DNA of 64,000 nt from an uncultured Lachnospiraceae bacterium (GCA_902786515.1 CADADA010000003.1:1-64000); one strand, 5' to 3'; positions 17,505-26,591 are shown, numbered from the stretch's first letter. Numbers and translations are program-made. Notes: generated from the letters alone by a model not told the origin.

Positions 17505-18851
17505 ATGAGGAAATTTTCCCAGTCTACAAAAGCGGATTATGAAGAACTTGATATGATTTTGTCCGATGGACAGCTCCATATTTTCAATAATAGAGAACTT
17601 CCATCGGGGTGTAATCCTAGAAAAACTCGAATTGGCTTCGAGAAAGATGGGGATATTTATACACTTTATGTGGACACTGGAGTGGAAACAAGTGTTAACA
17701 ATGAGGACTTTGTTCTTCTGCTAAAAAATGGAGAATTAAAATTTGTTGGGATGGATGATTTAATGTCTTTTTTTACTTCAACTAAGATTTTGTTTGAAGA
17801 CATTGATACATCAGACGACAAAGACAGTAGTGAACAAAGTAGCGAATCAGAGCATGGGGTAATATCAACTACAAGTGTAGAGAAAATTTGCACCGATCAT
17901 GCTGTTGTAGATCGACAAAAACTGGAAGAAATAAACAAGGAGCGTAATCAAATCAAAGAAGTATGGCCTGAGAGTATATCTAGTGCTTTAAAAAAACAGA
18001 TATATGGACAAGACAGAGCAATTGATGCACTTGCTGAAGGCATTGCAACTAAATATATGAGAAACTGTGAAAAGGTATATGTTGCACTATTACTAGGACC
18101 TCCAGCTGCTGGAAAAACAGAAACTGGAAAGCTGTTACCAGAAATTTTATCTGAATTGTATGGAAGAGACTATGGCTTTATCAAAATTGACTGTAACACA
18201 TATAAACGAGAGCATACTATACATAGTATTCTTGGGGCTCCTCCAAGTTATGTAGGAAGTGGGAAACCAACATTGTTAGATCCGATACGAAAGAATCCAT
18301 ATCATGTAGTTCTGTTTGATGAAATAGAGAAGGCTCATGAAGATTTGCTAGTAGCATTAATGGAAGCATTAGATACTGGTTTCCTGTCTATGGCAGACAA
18401 TTCACCTAAGATAGATATGAATAAATGTATTGTCTTGTTCACTTCGAATATTCCGATAGATATGGAAGTATACAATTGTGCATCTGAATATGAAAAGAAT
18501 GAAATGTGTAAGGATGTATTTACAAAACACTGTGGTCGCCCTGAAGTAAGCCGTCGAATCCGTGACTTTATGGTATTCAATCCTGTTTCCGATGATGCAA
18601 AAGTAGATATTATTATAAAGTTTTCGAAACGTGTATTAGCTGATTATGGGGCAGAACTATTTCACATTGATGAAAACCTGATGTCTGATTTCTTAAAATT
18701 CAGAACAAAATATGGCGCATCTGAAATCGGGAATTATGTGGAGAGATCGATAAGCCGAGCGATAATCAAATCTCGAAATAGAAATATTGTTGCAGGTAAG
18801 AAAATATATATGAAGGGCGTTCCTGAAGATATAGTGCTTGAAATGGTATGA
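17505..18851 (+). CDS. ClpB-type AAA+ ATPase with a novel N-terminal domain
   Basis: A 448-aa protein. Residues 1-100 form a domain (DGQLHIFNN.ELP...C then RIGFE) shared with the separate protein at 20868. An acidic Ser/Asp linker (102-125) follows. The single AAA+ module resembles the second ring of ClpA/B: QIYGQDRAIDAL, Walker A GPPAAGKT (198-205), SYVGSG pore-type loop, Walker B VVLFDE (268-273), sensor VLFTSN and a C-terminal small domain (TKYGASEIGNYVERSISRAI). It probably unfolds or remodels proteins, perhaps feeding the ClpP-like or HExxH protease or removing modified proteins. It lies 25 bp before the JAMM-E1 gene. Confidence 0.8.
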   Translation: MRKFSQSTKADYEELDMILSDGQLHIFNNRELPSGCNPRKTRIGFEKDGDIYTLYVDTGVETSVNNEDFVLLLKNGELKFVGMDDLMSFFTSTKILFEDIDTSDDKDSSEQSSESEHGVISTTSVEKICTDHAVVDRQKLEEINKERNQIKEVWPESISSALKKQIYGQDRAIDALAEGIATKYMRNCEKVYVALLLGPPAAGKTETGKLLPEILSELYGRDYGFIKIDCNTYKREHTIHSILGAPPSYVGSGKPTLLDPIRKNPYHVVLFDEIEKAHEDLLVALMEALDTGFLSMADNSPKIDMNKCIVLFTSNIPIDMEVYNCASEYEKNEMCKDVFTKHCGRPEVSRRIRDFMVFNPVSDDAKVDIIIKFSKRVLADYGAELFHIDENLMSDFLKFRTKYGASEIGNYVERSISRAIIKSRNRNIVAGKKIYMKGVPEDIVLEMV

Positions 18852-18876
18852 GGGTGAGGGATTGGAGTGAATAAAT

Positions 18877-20724
18877 ATGTATATTGATAGTTTATTTTCA
18901 ATGGGTATTGATTACTTGATAAAGGGAATACACAGCATAATGGGGATTGATAAGGAGGAAACAGATATGTATGTGAAGAAAGATATCTTGAAATCTGGTG
19001 TATTTAATGGAGTAGCAAATACTACGGTATGCATTTCCGAAAACGTGTTAGATGAGTTTCGTGCTACGGTAGGTAAACATCGTCCGGAAACTGGTGGTAT
19101 GCTAGCATGCTGCAGTGATTTAAATAAAATTGATACATGGAGATTTGACCAGAAGTCTGTTAACACGTCAGCCTCTTATTCTTATGATGTAGACGAAATG
19201 AGTTTGCAGTTTAAGCAGTGGAAAGAAAAAGGTGTTCGAAGCGTAGGATTTGTTCATTCACATCCAGCAACATATAAACAACCATCTTACGATGATATAG
19301 CAACTGCTCGCGCCCTAATGAAGTTTTTTAAAAATGATTTTTTCTATTTGCCTATTATAATTAGCGATAGGAAAGGTTTTTTTACAATGTATTTTTTTGT
19401 GGTTAGACAAGTTGGGTTACATCTAAATGTTAATTTGGACTATGTTCAGAAAGCGACAGCTGATGGATATAAAATGGTTCCATTTAGGGCCTGGGAGGAA
19501 AACTACTCTATCAGAGAAGTTGAGTCTTATTACAAGCGTGTTAATGGAGAAACTGATGAGGCATATCATAATACTCAGCATGTAGTTAATTATGGTAGAG
19601 AAGTACAATCGGTTATTAAAAAAACAATGGCTTCTATTCAGCCAATTAGTATGGCAAATCATTATCAGATGAACAAGGGGGCATATGCGTTAGCTGTTAA
19701 TGGTGGAAATGGTGTTAATTATCCTATTACACAATTTGAAAATGGAGCAGTGAAGATGAAAGATGAAATCAGAACAACAAGTGAATATTTCAAGAGATTG
19801 GAAGGTGTCTATCCGACTAAGGTTTTAGATAAGGTTGTAATTTGTGTTGGTACCGGTGGAGCTAGAACAGTTTTAGAAAATATGGCAAGAAACGGATTCT
19901 GTAATTATATTTTAATAGACGGAGATAAGATTTCTCCTTCTAACATTGCAACCCAAGGAGTGTTTATTTCAGAAATGGGAAAGTGGAAAACAGAGGCTAT
20001 AAGATCAAGTATACTAGACATAAATCCTAATGCAAAGGTTATCTGCGTGAACAGATTTCTAGATAATGAATTCTCAGATGAAGAGTTCGAGGTATGCCTT
20101 AAAAACTTCCGAGGAAAAAGACCGACAGATTATTTAGTATTAGGCTGTTGTGATACATTTAATGGAAATAAGCGTAGTTCAGAATTGAGTCTTAAATTTG
20201 GCCTTCCATATATTGGTGCAGGAATGTATCAGCAGGGATTAGCAGCAGAAGTGATTTTTACATATCCAGGAGTAACACCATCATGTCCAAGATGTATGTT
20301 AAAGAGTCGTTATGAAGCATACGAAGATGGATATAAAAATGATGTAACATCCGCAGGATGCCCAAGTTTTGCAACAGAGCGTTTAAATACGTTAATTGGA
20401 TTTATTAGTATTATGATGCTTATGTACAAAGAAGCACCTAATAGTCCATACAATAGAATGCTTGATGAGGTTAAAGATCGTAATTTTGTCTGGGTAAGAA
20501 TGTCTCCTTATCTTAGCAGTTCAGATTTGGGAATAGGTCTGTTTGATCGAGTATTAGGCACTCAGGAAACTTCAAGGTATACCTTTTTTGACGAAACCTT
20601 ATGGATTCCACAACATCCAGATTCCCCAGAACATGGAGAAGAAACATGTAAGCTTTGTGGAGGTGTAGGCGACTTGCGAAAATTAAAATATAAATGGAAT
20701 GATACACGTAAAATTAATGGTTAA
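18877..20724 (+). CDS. JAMM isopeptidase fused to E1/ThiF-like activating enzyme
   Basis: A 615-aa protein. Residues about 50-190 are a JAB/JAMM metalloprotease: Glu71 in RPETGG, then HSHPATYKQPSYDD (His127, His129, Ser137, Asp140), all zinc and catalytic positions intact. About 320-600 is a ThiF/E1 fold: VVICVGTGGART nucleotide loop, LIDGD, a GCCDTFNG stretch with candidate catalytic Cys, and zinc pairs CPRC and CKLC. The G-x-G-G-x-G loop is slightly altered (GTGGAR). The start is ambiguous: the ATG at 18967 follows a perfect TAAGGAGGA and would remove 30 residues without harming a domain. JAMM-E1 fusions belong to bacterial ubiquitin-like or peptide-tag systems: E1 adenylates a C-terminal Gly, and JAMM processes or removes the tag. 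Confidence 0.85.
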   Translation: MYIDSLFSMGIDYLIKGIHSIMGIDKEETDMYVKKDILKSGVFNGVANTTVCISENVLDEFRATVGKHRPETGGMLACCSDLNKIDTWRFDQKSVNTSASYSYDVDEMSLQFKQWKEKGVRSVGFVHSHPATYKQPSYDDIATARALMKFFKNDFFYLPIIISDRKGFFTMYFFVVRQVGLHLNVNLDYVQKATADGYKMVPFRAWEENYSIREVESYYKRVNGETDEAYHNTQHVVNYGREVQSVIKKTMASIQPISMANHYQMNKGAYALAVNGGNGVNYPITQFENGAVKMKDEIRTTSEYFKRLEGVYPTKVLDKVVICVGTGGARTVLENMARNGFCNYILIDGDKISPSNIATQGVFISEMGKWKTEAIRSSILDINPNAKVICVNRFLDNEFSDEEFEVCLKNFRGKRPTDYLVLGCCDTFNGNKRSSELSLKFGLPYIGAGMYQQGLAAEVIFTYPGVTPSCPRCMLKSRYEAYEDGYKNDVTSAGCPSFATERLNTLIGFISIMMLMYKEAPNSPYNRMLDEVKDRNFVWVRMSPYLSSSDLGIGLFDRVLGTQETSRYTFFDETLWIPQHPDSPEHGEETCKLCGGVGDLRKLKYKWNDTRKING

Positions 20725-20791
20725 GCAATGACTAATGAACTGTTTTAGAGAACTGCTTTTTGTTCCTAACAGGTCATTTTTATAAAGAAAC

Positions 20792-20847
20792 TTTTTTTCG
20801 GATTCAAGAAAGATATATGTGAAGATGTAAGTTATGATTTATATGAG
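20792..20847 (+). repeat. Intergenic repeat, copy 1 (shared with 26712-26769)
   Basis: TTTTTTTCGGATTCAA followed by TGTAAGTTATGATTTATATGAG matches the intergenic sequence before the membrane-protein gene near 26839. It lies before the 20868 gene and is likely a shared promoter or regulatory site. Confidence 0.6.
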
Positions 20848-20867
20848 ATGGGGGGAGGGATGATGGA

Positions 20868-21179
20868 ATGAGAGAATTTATTGAGGGAAATGATAATCAG
20901 TTTAGTGATTTAAAAAGGCGGCTTCAGGACGGTTTGTTACACGTGTATAAGAACTGTGAATTGCCAGCATGCTGCAGTAAAAGAAGTTGCCGTATAGGAT
21001 TTGAAATGGATAATAATGCGTATGTTATGTTGATTGACTTAGGGATAACGTGTTCGAAATCAAAAGGAGGAATTTCATTAATTCAATTTAAGCAGTTATT
21101 GTCAGATGGACAATTTATATTTATAGACTTTAATGATTTGAAAGTCTTTTTGAAATCCTTAGGCTTTCTTTATAAATAG
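20868..21179 (+). CDS. Stand-alone copy of the AAA+ N-terminal domain
   Basis: A 103-aa protein with a GGGGGAGGG ribosome site. It aligns with residues 10-100 of the AAA+ protein at 17505: (S/Q)DG.LH(I/V)(F/Y)(N/K)N.ELP..C, then RIGFE.D...Y.L.(V/I)D.G, and a closing LLSDGQF.F...DL..F. It lacks the ATPase. A free copy of a partner domain suggests an adaptor, a competitor, or a shared binding module in the complex. It is not recognised as any named family. Confidence 0.65.
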   Translation: MREFIEGNDNQFSDLKRRLQDGLLHVYKNCELPACCSKRSCRIGFEMDNNAYVMLIDLGITCSKSKGGISLIQFKQLLSDGQFIFIDFNDLKVFLKSLGFLYK

Positions 21180-21190
21180 TGAGGTGTTTT

Positions 21191-21664
21191 ATGGAAGGTA
21201 CATATGAATACATGTGGATAATAATTGGAAGTATACTCTTGGTTGCGTTAATAAAAGTAATCTATCAGATATATAAAAACAAAGTAGGGGAACGTAGCAC
21301 ATATAGACCTGTACAAACTCCGACAGCTAATTCAAATCGCCAGATATCAACAGGTATAAGAGAATTTGGACCGGTTAACTATTATGCGAATGCAAGACAT
21401 AATCAAAAAGATAGATGGTTTCAGTTTATGTATCGTGAGGTAAATGGCGAATGGTTAGCCTACATACTAAGAATGCCAAGTCTTAATGGAAGAGATGGAG
21501 ATTTGCATTTGACTCATAGATACAAAAATGAGAATACCTATTGGATTTGCTATGATCCACAGCCTAGAAGTTTGGAAGGCATTCAGAGCGTTAGTCGTGC
21601 GTGGGCAGATCGTGAATTAGAGTATATAAGTACGGGAGTACCATTTGAAGAACAACGTTGGTGA
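21191..21664 (+). CDS. Membrane-anchored protein, possible divergent E2-like domain
   Basis: A 157-aa protein. The start is the ATG at 21191, after GAGGTG. One transmembrane helix (about 8-26) is followed by a basic, polar linker and a soluble domain (about 60-157). The latter has NGEWLAYILRMP, HLTHRYKNENTYWICYDPQ, then SRAWADREL. The His...ICYDP pattern with a lone Cys followed by a Trp-containing helix loosely resembles prokaryotic E2-like proteins, and an E2 is the expected partner of the JAMM-E1 protein. This is inference from pattern and context only; it could equally be an unrelated accessory protein. Confidence 0.45.
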   Translation: MEGTYEYMWIIIGSILLVALIKVIYQIYKNKVGERSTYRPVQTPTANSNRQISTGIREFGPVNYYANARHNQKDRWFQFMYREVNGEWLAYILRMPSLNGRDGDLHLTHRYKNENTYWICYDPQPRSLEGIQSVSRAWADRELEYISTGVPFEEQRW

Positions 21665-21676
21665 GGGGAATGAGGT

Positions 21677-21949
21677 ATGAAGGTTATGATAGGAAGAATT
21701 GAAAAGATTAAGTTAAGTCGAATTGTACGTGGACCAATTTACCAAGTCATTCTTATTAGAAATATGAATGACACAAATGGAAATATTCTTGAAGCACATA
21801 TTATATATCCTGGGATTAGATATGAAAATTTAGAGTGTGGTCAGGTTATAGAAGTGACGGGACATTATTCATATTTTGATTGTATAGAAAAACAGCTATA
21901 TGTGGTAGATGAAATAAAGGCATTAAAGAATAATGAAGATGCTATTTAA
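21677..21949 (+). CDS. Small beta-rich protein, possible OB fold
   Basis: A 90-aa protein with GGGGAATGAGG upstream. The sequence alternates strands (GRIEKIKLSRIV, YQVILIRN, GQVIEVTGHYSYF, LYVVDEIKAL), as in single-domain OB folds that bind nucleic acid. The GQVIEVTGHY turn is typical of an OB beta-3/beta-4 region. It has a 12-bp gap to the upstream gene, so it belongs to the same operon. A ubiquitin-like beta-grasp was considered but the strand pattern fits less well and it has no C-terminal Gly-Gly. Confidence 0.5.
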   Translation: MKVMIGRIEKIKLSRIVRGPIYQVILIRNMNDTNGNILEAHIIYPGIRYENLECGQVIEVTGHYSYFDCIEKQLYVVDEIKALKNNEDAI

Positions 21950-21966
21950 AAAGGGGGACTTTTATA

Positions 21967-22719
21967 ATGAAGAGATGTGTAAATCAAAATTGTGATTCAA
22001 CATTTTTGTACGGAAATGACAAAAAAGAATGTCCATTTTGTCATCACCGGCTTCAATATAATTCTCATGTTACAACAGATATATCAAGAGAGATTATTGC
22101 ATTAGATGAAGTTCCTATGATTAGGAATGACGAAAGTATTGAGAATCCTGTGTTTATTAGGCATGTTTTTAATGGTATAGAGTGCCATGGAAGAATTGTC
22201 GAAATTGACCACCATGAAGTATTTAATGGAAAGTGGCATAAGTTGTTTAATGCGCTGATTAGAAATGAGCCATATCAGCTTGCACACCAGACTGCAGAGT
22301 ATATTATTCGAGTTGAGAATATTACCGATGAATACCCAACAGATATTATGGATTTCTGTATGTATGGTAATTACTTGGGACGTTTGCAGGTGGGGGATGA
22401 AGTTGTTATAAAAGCTAAGGATTACTCTGATAGAAAAGTTGTAAGAGAAATATACAATACTACTACAGCATCTATGGTCAGACCAGGTTTTCAGATTCCA
22501 GCAGGATTAATTAAGGTATGTGTTTGGGGTGTATTAGCTATCATAGTTGCGTTGATGTGTACAATGGTTTGGCTTTTCAAATCTGGAGCAATAGTTACAT
22601 GTATTGCGATTGTTGGAGCTGCAATTTTTCCGATATTAATTTTTGCTTTTGGTGTTTGGCTTTTGTTTAGGAGTGTTTTTCCAAGGCGAAGAAGGAGAAG
22701 ACGTTTTTGGGATAACTGA
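21967..22719 (+). CDS. Zinc-ribbon protein with two C-terminal transmembrane helices
   Basis: A 250-aa protein with a GGGGGAC ribosome site. The N-terminus has a zinc ribbon (C4, C9, C22, C25: RCVNQNC and CPFC). A central beta-rich region (about 55-170) has an SH3/OB-like look (GNYLGRLQVGDEVVIKAKDYSD). Two transmembrane helices lie about 180-205 and 210-235, and the cytoplasmic tail is a run of seven Arg. The topology suggests the zinc and central domains face the cytoplasm. The role is unknown; it may place the system at the membrane, as the genes at 17256 and 21191 may do. Confidence 0.6.
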   Translation: MKRCVNQNCDSTFLYGNDKKECPFCHHRLQYNSHVTTDISREIIALDEVPMIRNDESIENPVFIRHVFNGIECHGRIVEIDHHEVFNGKWHKLFNALIRNEPYQLAHQTAEYIIRVENITDEYPTDIMDFCMYGNYLGRLQVGDEVVIKAKDYSDRKVVREIYNTTTASMVRPGFQIPAGLIKVCVWGVLAIIVALMCTMVWLFKSGAIVTCIAIVGAAIFPILIFAFGVWLLFRSVFPRRRRRRRFWDN

Positions 22720-22750
22720 TGATTATAGATCGTACAGGAGGACTTAGGAT

Positions 22751-25237
22751 ATGGACTATATGAGAAAAAAATACATAGAAATGCAGAAGTTGGCAGAAAA
22801 AATAATTGCTATAAAAAAGGGGGGATGTATGGATGATATATCATCATCAGATATTTATTTAGATAATAACTCTTATATTCCCTCTATTTCAAAATGGTTT
22901 CGCCTAAAGGGATTTAGAATGAACTTGGATCGTGAATCTACTATGGATCACTTGGATACGGCTGTAAATAAGTGGATTCGTTCATCAACAGGGACAGGCA
23001 GTGATGCAGCTTATGTAATTAGTTGCAATGCAGGAAATATGTCCTTTTTATATGGTTCAAATAATGATGTTGTAATGAGTTCATTTCGCTCTAATGTTTC
23101 TGAGTGCGATATTTGCAAAGTTACACCTAATCATAATGGATTTAGTTATAACGGAGTATTCACAGGTACTTTTTCTGCTAATGGTCTTGCAGACTCCCTG
23201 ATTGCCGCTAATATTAGGGATTACTATATTGCTTGTATTTTTACGCCTGTATCAGACAGTGAAATACATAAACTGTTAGATACAAACAGGGTGCATCGTA
23301 ATATTTTGGAAGAGTATAAAACATATCAAAGGGTTTATGGAAATCAGAGTAAGAGAATAGAAAATGTTTCTCTGCCAGTAGTTAATCAAGCTTTAGAAGT
23401 CTTAAAAGAGGAGATGGAATATATTGAGGAAAATATAGGAAAAGGGTTTGTCAGAGCAGTTATCAGATTTGGATCGGATTCAGAAGATAATTATAGATTA
23501 CTCTCATCTATTATTAGTGAATCTTTTAATTTTGAAAGAAGAAATGGTTTCGAACCAGTGCGTGGTTTTCGATTAAGCAACATGAATGATAACATGGATA
23601 GTATTTTGGCAGTACCTTATGTCTGCGTCAGAAATAAGGGCTTTTCTGGAAATATTCATACTCTTACATTGCAAAGTAGTAAAAATATAGGGACATTTTG
23701 TATTCCGGCTCTATCTTCAAGCAAGGGGCTTTACATCAGAAATTATAATGTTGATGAAGATTCTATAGATGATTTTCCATTAATAGAGATGCCAAATGGC
23801 GAAAAAATATTGTTAGGCAAATCGTCACATAATGATGAATGCGCAGGTATTCCATATGAAAAGTTATGTCAGCATAGTTTCGTAACAGGTTCAACTGGCT
23901 CGGGAAAAACGACGACGGTAAAAAAAATTCTGTGTGACGCATATAAAAAGAATATTCCGTTTGTAGTTATCGAAGCAGCTAAAAAAGAATACTTTACACT
24001 TATGTCATGCATTCCTGAATTACAGATTTACACTGCTGGAACAGATGGAAGAAAGCTTACTTTTAATCCATTGCAACCAGAAGATGGAGTTCTCATAGAA
24101 AATCATGTCGCTGCAGTTGTACGTGCACTATTAGCTTGCACGGGTGGTGAGCATCCTATACCAGAAGCTTTTAATGGATTGCTTAAACAGACATATAAAG
24201 ATTTTGGGTGGGAATACGGACAGCTGTCATATACAGATGAGTATAAACCTTTTCCTACATTTAAGGATGTTTTTGCCAATGTAGATAAGTATATAGCTAA
24301 TCATGCACATTATGGCACAGAGGTAAAACAAAATTTAACTGCTGCGCTATCATTACGAACGGAAACGATGTATGACGGTGCATTAGGTAATTTGTTTGCT
24401 AATAATTGTGGTTTGCAGTCTAAGGAGCTATTGGAGGCACCATGTGTCATTGAACTGTCCGATTTTTCTGAAGAATCAGTAGCTTTTTTAATGAATATAT
24501 TGCTGTTCAAGTTTCAGTGTTATCTGTCGCATCAACCAGAAACATCGGAATTACGAAGAATTATAGCTGTTGAAGAGGCGCATAATGTATTTAGAAAAAC
24601 AAGTTTAGAAGATACGGGAAGAGCATTAAGCAATAATTATTTTGATAAGATGTTAGCCGAAATCAGAAGTTCTGGAACCGGATTGATAATCTCCGATCAA
24701 CGACCTGGATTGCTGAGTGAGGCAGTTATGGCAAACACCGCAGTTAAAGTTATCCATGGTCTTTCAGAATATGAAGATAGAGAGTTGGTAGGTTTGGCTG
24801 CAAATTTGTCTTCTTTCCAAATCAAAAGGTTAAGTGAACTAAAAGCAGGTGAAGGACTAATAGCTATAAGAGGCATTCATGGTGTTCAACATGTAATTGT
24901 TGATATGATAGAGGATTCACGTAAATATAATTCGTCATGTCATATTTGTTCGAATAGATTTCGTTGCAAAAAAACTGCGGTTGAGAATATGCTGAATGGA
25001 ATGGATTTAGAGATTATAAAGTATCATGTGACTAATATAATGGCATCTCCATACAACCCTAGAATATTAGAAAGTAATATTACGGATATGCTAAGGGCAC
25101 TAAATATTGTAGCAACATCTGGTACAAAACTCTGTTTTTTAGGAGAGGTGCTTAATAGATATGGAGATGCGTCTTTAAGTGAACAAAGGGTTATAACACA
25201 AACGTTTACAGATTATTTGGGAGGGAAGCGCCTATGA
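22751..25237 (+). CDS. HerA/DUF87-type hexameric ATPase
   Basis: An 828-aa protein. The C-terminal half (about 365-730) is a HerA-FtsK family ATPase: Walker A GSTGSGKT (380-387), VIEAAKKEY, FNPLQPEDG, Walker B IIAVEEAHNVF, then EIRSSGTGLIISDQRPGLLS and the arginine-finger region. A zinc cluster CHICSNRFRCKK comes after it. The N-terminal 350 residues are unrecognised and include an unusual Ser/Asn-rich start. HerA ATPases translocate DNA or protein and often pair with nucleases (HerA-NurA, HerA-Sir2, HerA-DUF4297) in defence. Here the nuclease at 11788 and the JAMM-E1 gene are the possible partners. Its stop overlaps the next start (ATGA). Confidence 0.8.
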   Translation: MDYMRKKYIEMQKLAEKIIAIKKGGCMDDISSSDIYLDNNSYIPSISKWFRLKGFRMNLDRESTMDHLDTAVNKWIRSSTGTGSDAAYVISCNAGNMSFLYGSNNDVVMSSFRSNVSECDICKVTPNHNGFSYNGVFTGTFSANGLADSLIAANIRDYYIACIFTPVSDSEIHKLLDTNRVHRNILEEYKTYQRVYGNQSKRIENVSLPVVNQALEVLKEEMEYIEENIGKGFVRAVIRFGSDSEDNYRLLSSIISESFNFERRNGFEPVRGFRLSNMNDNMDSILAVPYVCVRNKGFSGNIHTLTLQSSKNIGTFCIPALSSSKGLYIRNYNVDEDSIDDFPLIEMPNGEKILLGKSSHNDECAGIPYEKLCQHSFVTGSTGSGKTTTVKKILCDAYKKNIPFVVIEAAKKEYFTLMSCIPELQIYTAGTDGRKLTFNPLQPEDGVLIENHVAAVVRALLACTGGEHPIPEAFNGLLKQTYKDFGWEYGQLSYTDEYKPFPTFKDVFANVDKYIANHAHYGTEVKQNLTAALSLRTETMYDGALGNLFANNCGLQSKELLEAPCVIELSDFSEESVAFLMNILLFKFQCYLSHQPETSELRRIIAVEEAHNVFRKTSLEDTGRALSNNYFDKMLAEIRSSGTGLIISDQRPGLLSEAVMANTAVKVIHGLSEYEDRELVGLAANLSSFQIKRLSELKAGEGLIAIRGIHGVQHVIVDMIEDSRKYNSSCHICSNRFRCKKTAVENMLNGMDLEIIKYHVTNIMASPYNPRILESNITDMLRALNIVATSGTKLCFLGEVLNRYGDASLSEQRVITQTFTDYLGGKRL

Positions 25238-26220
25238 GTGAAATCAGTGGAGGCAATGATAATGATATTAACGAATCAAGTGTTGAAGAAACGTCTTCAA
25301 GTACGACTGAAGTAAGCAGTAGCTTGGATTTGGGAACTGAAAGAACATCTGAGGAGATTAATTCTGGAAGTTTGGATAGCCTGGAAGGTGTTTTTGATGG
25401 GAAGGAGGTGTCAATCAACCCTAATGAAACAACAACGGGGTTTAACCAATTATTAGAAACACCTGATACGATGGAATTAGCACAGAGAAGTGTGGAAAAT
25501 TATTATAATCAATCGATTCAGCAAATTTTAGAAATAAACGGTAAGTATATGTCTGATGTGGATCGTGAGCGAGTGGCGAATGGAGTTGACAGTATAAAGG
25601 CTGTTGAACATACACCAGGAAAAGGTTATACAGGCTTTTATTTGTTAAATAATGGTAGAAGCAGTATAGAAGTCTCTGCCATCAATCAGTTACAGATGGA
25701 AAGAAGTACTAAACATGAGACAAACCATTTTGCTAGTACGAACAGAGAAATTATTGTTCCACAACCAGATAGAAGGGGGTATACTGTTTATCAAACTGTA
25801 GGCACAAGGCAAGCTAGTTGGTTTCATTCTAATGAGACGGGTAAAGATTCGGAGTTTACATCAAAAGGACGCGGATTAAACGAGGGGCTTACTACAATGT
25901 ATACAAATCAACAATTGATGGAAATCAGCAAAGAAAAAGGTGAGACCGCGGAGAGACAGGGAATATATGGTCATGCTACAGAGATATGTACTCAATTGGA
26001 GAACATTCTTGGTAAAGATACACTAAAAGAAGCGTACTATGGAGGGAATTTGCAGAACTTGGAAAGCAAAGTTGATTCTTTAGCAGGTGATAAATCATTT
26101 GAGAATTTAAGAGAATGCCTAGATAGGACGCTATCGAGAGATTATTTTGAACGTGTTCAAGCAATGAAAGAAGCACAGTCTATATTGGCCAGAATGTATG
26201 AGAAAGGAGAAAGCGCATGA
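25234..26220 (+). CDS. HExxH zinc metalloprotease-like protein
   Basis: A 328-aa protein. The first 75 residues are Ser/Thr/Glu-rich and disordered. A helical stretch follows, then the motif HETNH (161-165) and, 52 residues downstream, GLNEGLT (Glu217), giving the HExxH...E layout of gluzincin metalloproteases. There is no signal peptide, so it would act inside the cell unless exported. Translation is coupled to the HerA gene (ATGA overlap) and to the next gene (26217, also overlapping). A function in processing, immunity or killing is inferred. Confidence 0.65.
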   Translation: MSEISGGNDNDINESSVEETSSSTTEVSSSLDLGTERTSEEINSGSLDSLEGVFDGKEVSINPNETTTGFNQLLETPDTMELAQRSVENYYNQSIQQILEINGKYMSDVDRERVANGVDSIKAVEHTPGKGYTGFYLLNNGRSSIEVSAINQLQMERSTKHETNHFASTNREIIVPQPDRRGYTVYQTVGTRQASWFHSNETGKDSEFTSKGRGLNEGLTTMYTNQQLMEISKEKGETAERQGIYGHATEICTQLENILGKDTLKEAYYGGNLQNLESKVDSLAGDKSFENLRECLDRTLSRDYFERVQAMKEAQSILARMYEKGESA

Positions 26221-26591
26221 TAGATTTTATTTTAGATTTTATGGCGAACAATAATGTAAATGTGATTAATCAAGGTGAGCAACAAAAGATAGAAAATGGT
26301 ATTAAAATGTATCTCCTTGAAAGTGGAATCTCAGAAAACGAACTCGGTGCTTATTACAAAGATTATGTGCTTAGGCATTTGAAGACAGTAAGTATACCCG
26401 ATTTGAAAAGTTATTTTATTTATTATCCAATAATAAGTAGTGTGAATCAGGCGGTTATTGAATTTCAGTATGATGGAAAGTTGTCTGAGGAACAGACCAA
26501 GGAATTGTATCGAAATATGCAACTTTTATATGCGAGTGGATTGGGGGATAAGTATGTTCCTGCAATGGAAATAAAACAAATTTTAGGATAG
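26217..26591 (+). CDS. Small protein translationally coupled to the metalloprotease
   Basis: A 124-aa acidic, helical protein with no recognised domain. Its ATG overlaps the metalloprotease stop. The coupled start suggests it binds or controls the protease, for example as an inhibitor or chaperone. It is the last gene of the run; no obvious terminator is seen, and a 250-bp gap follows. Confidence 0.55.
   Translation: MIDFILDFMANNNVNVINQGEQQKIENGIKMYLLESGISENELGAYYKDYVLRHLKTVSIPDLKSYFIYYPIISSVNQAVIEFQYDGKLSEEQTKELYRNMQLLYASGLGDKYVPAMEIKQILG

Noticed and set aside
21677-21949. Beta-grasp ubiquitin-like protein
   Set aside because: The strand pattern looks closer to an OB fold, and there is no C-terminal Gly-Gly.
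11788-26591. Conjugative type IV secretion system
   Set aside because: Only a VirD4-like ATPase is seen. There is no relaxase, VirB4, VirB6-like or pilin gene, and HerA is not VirB4.
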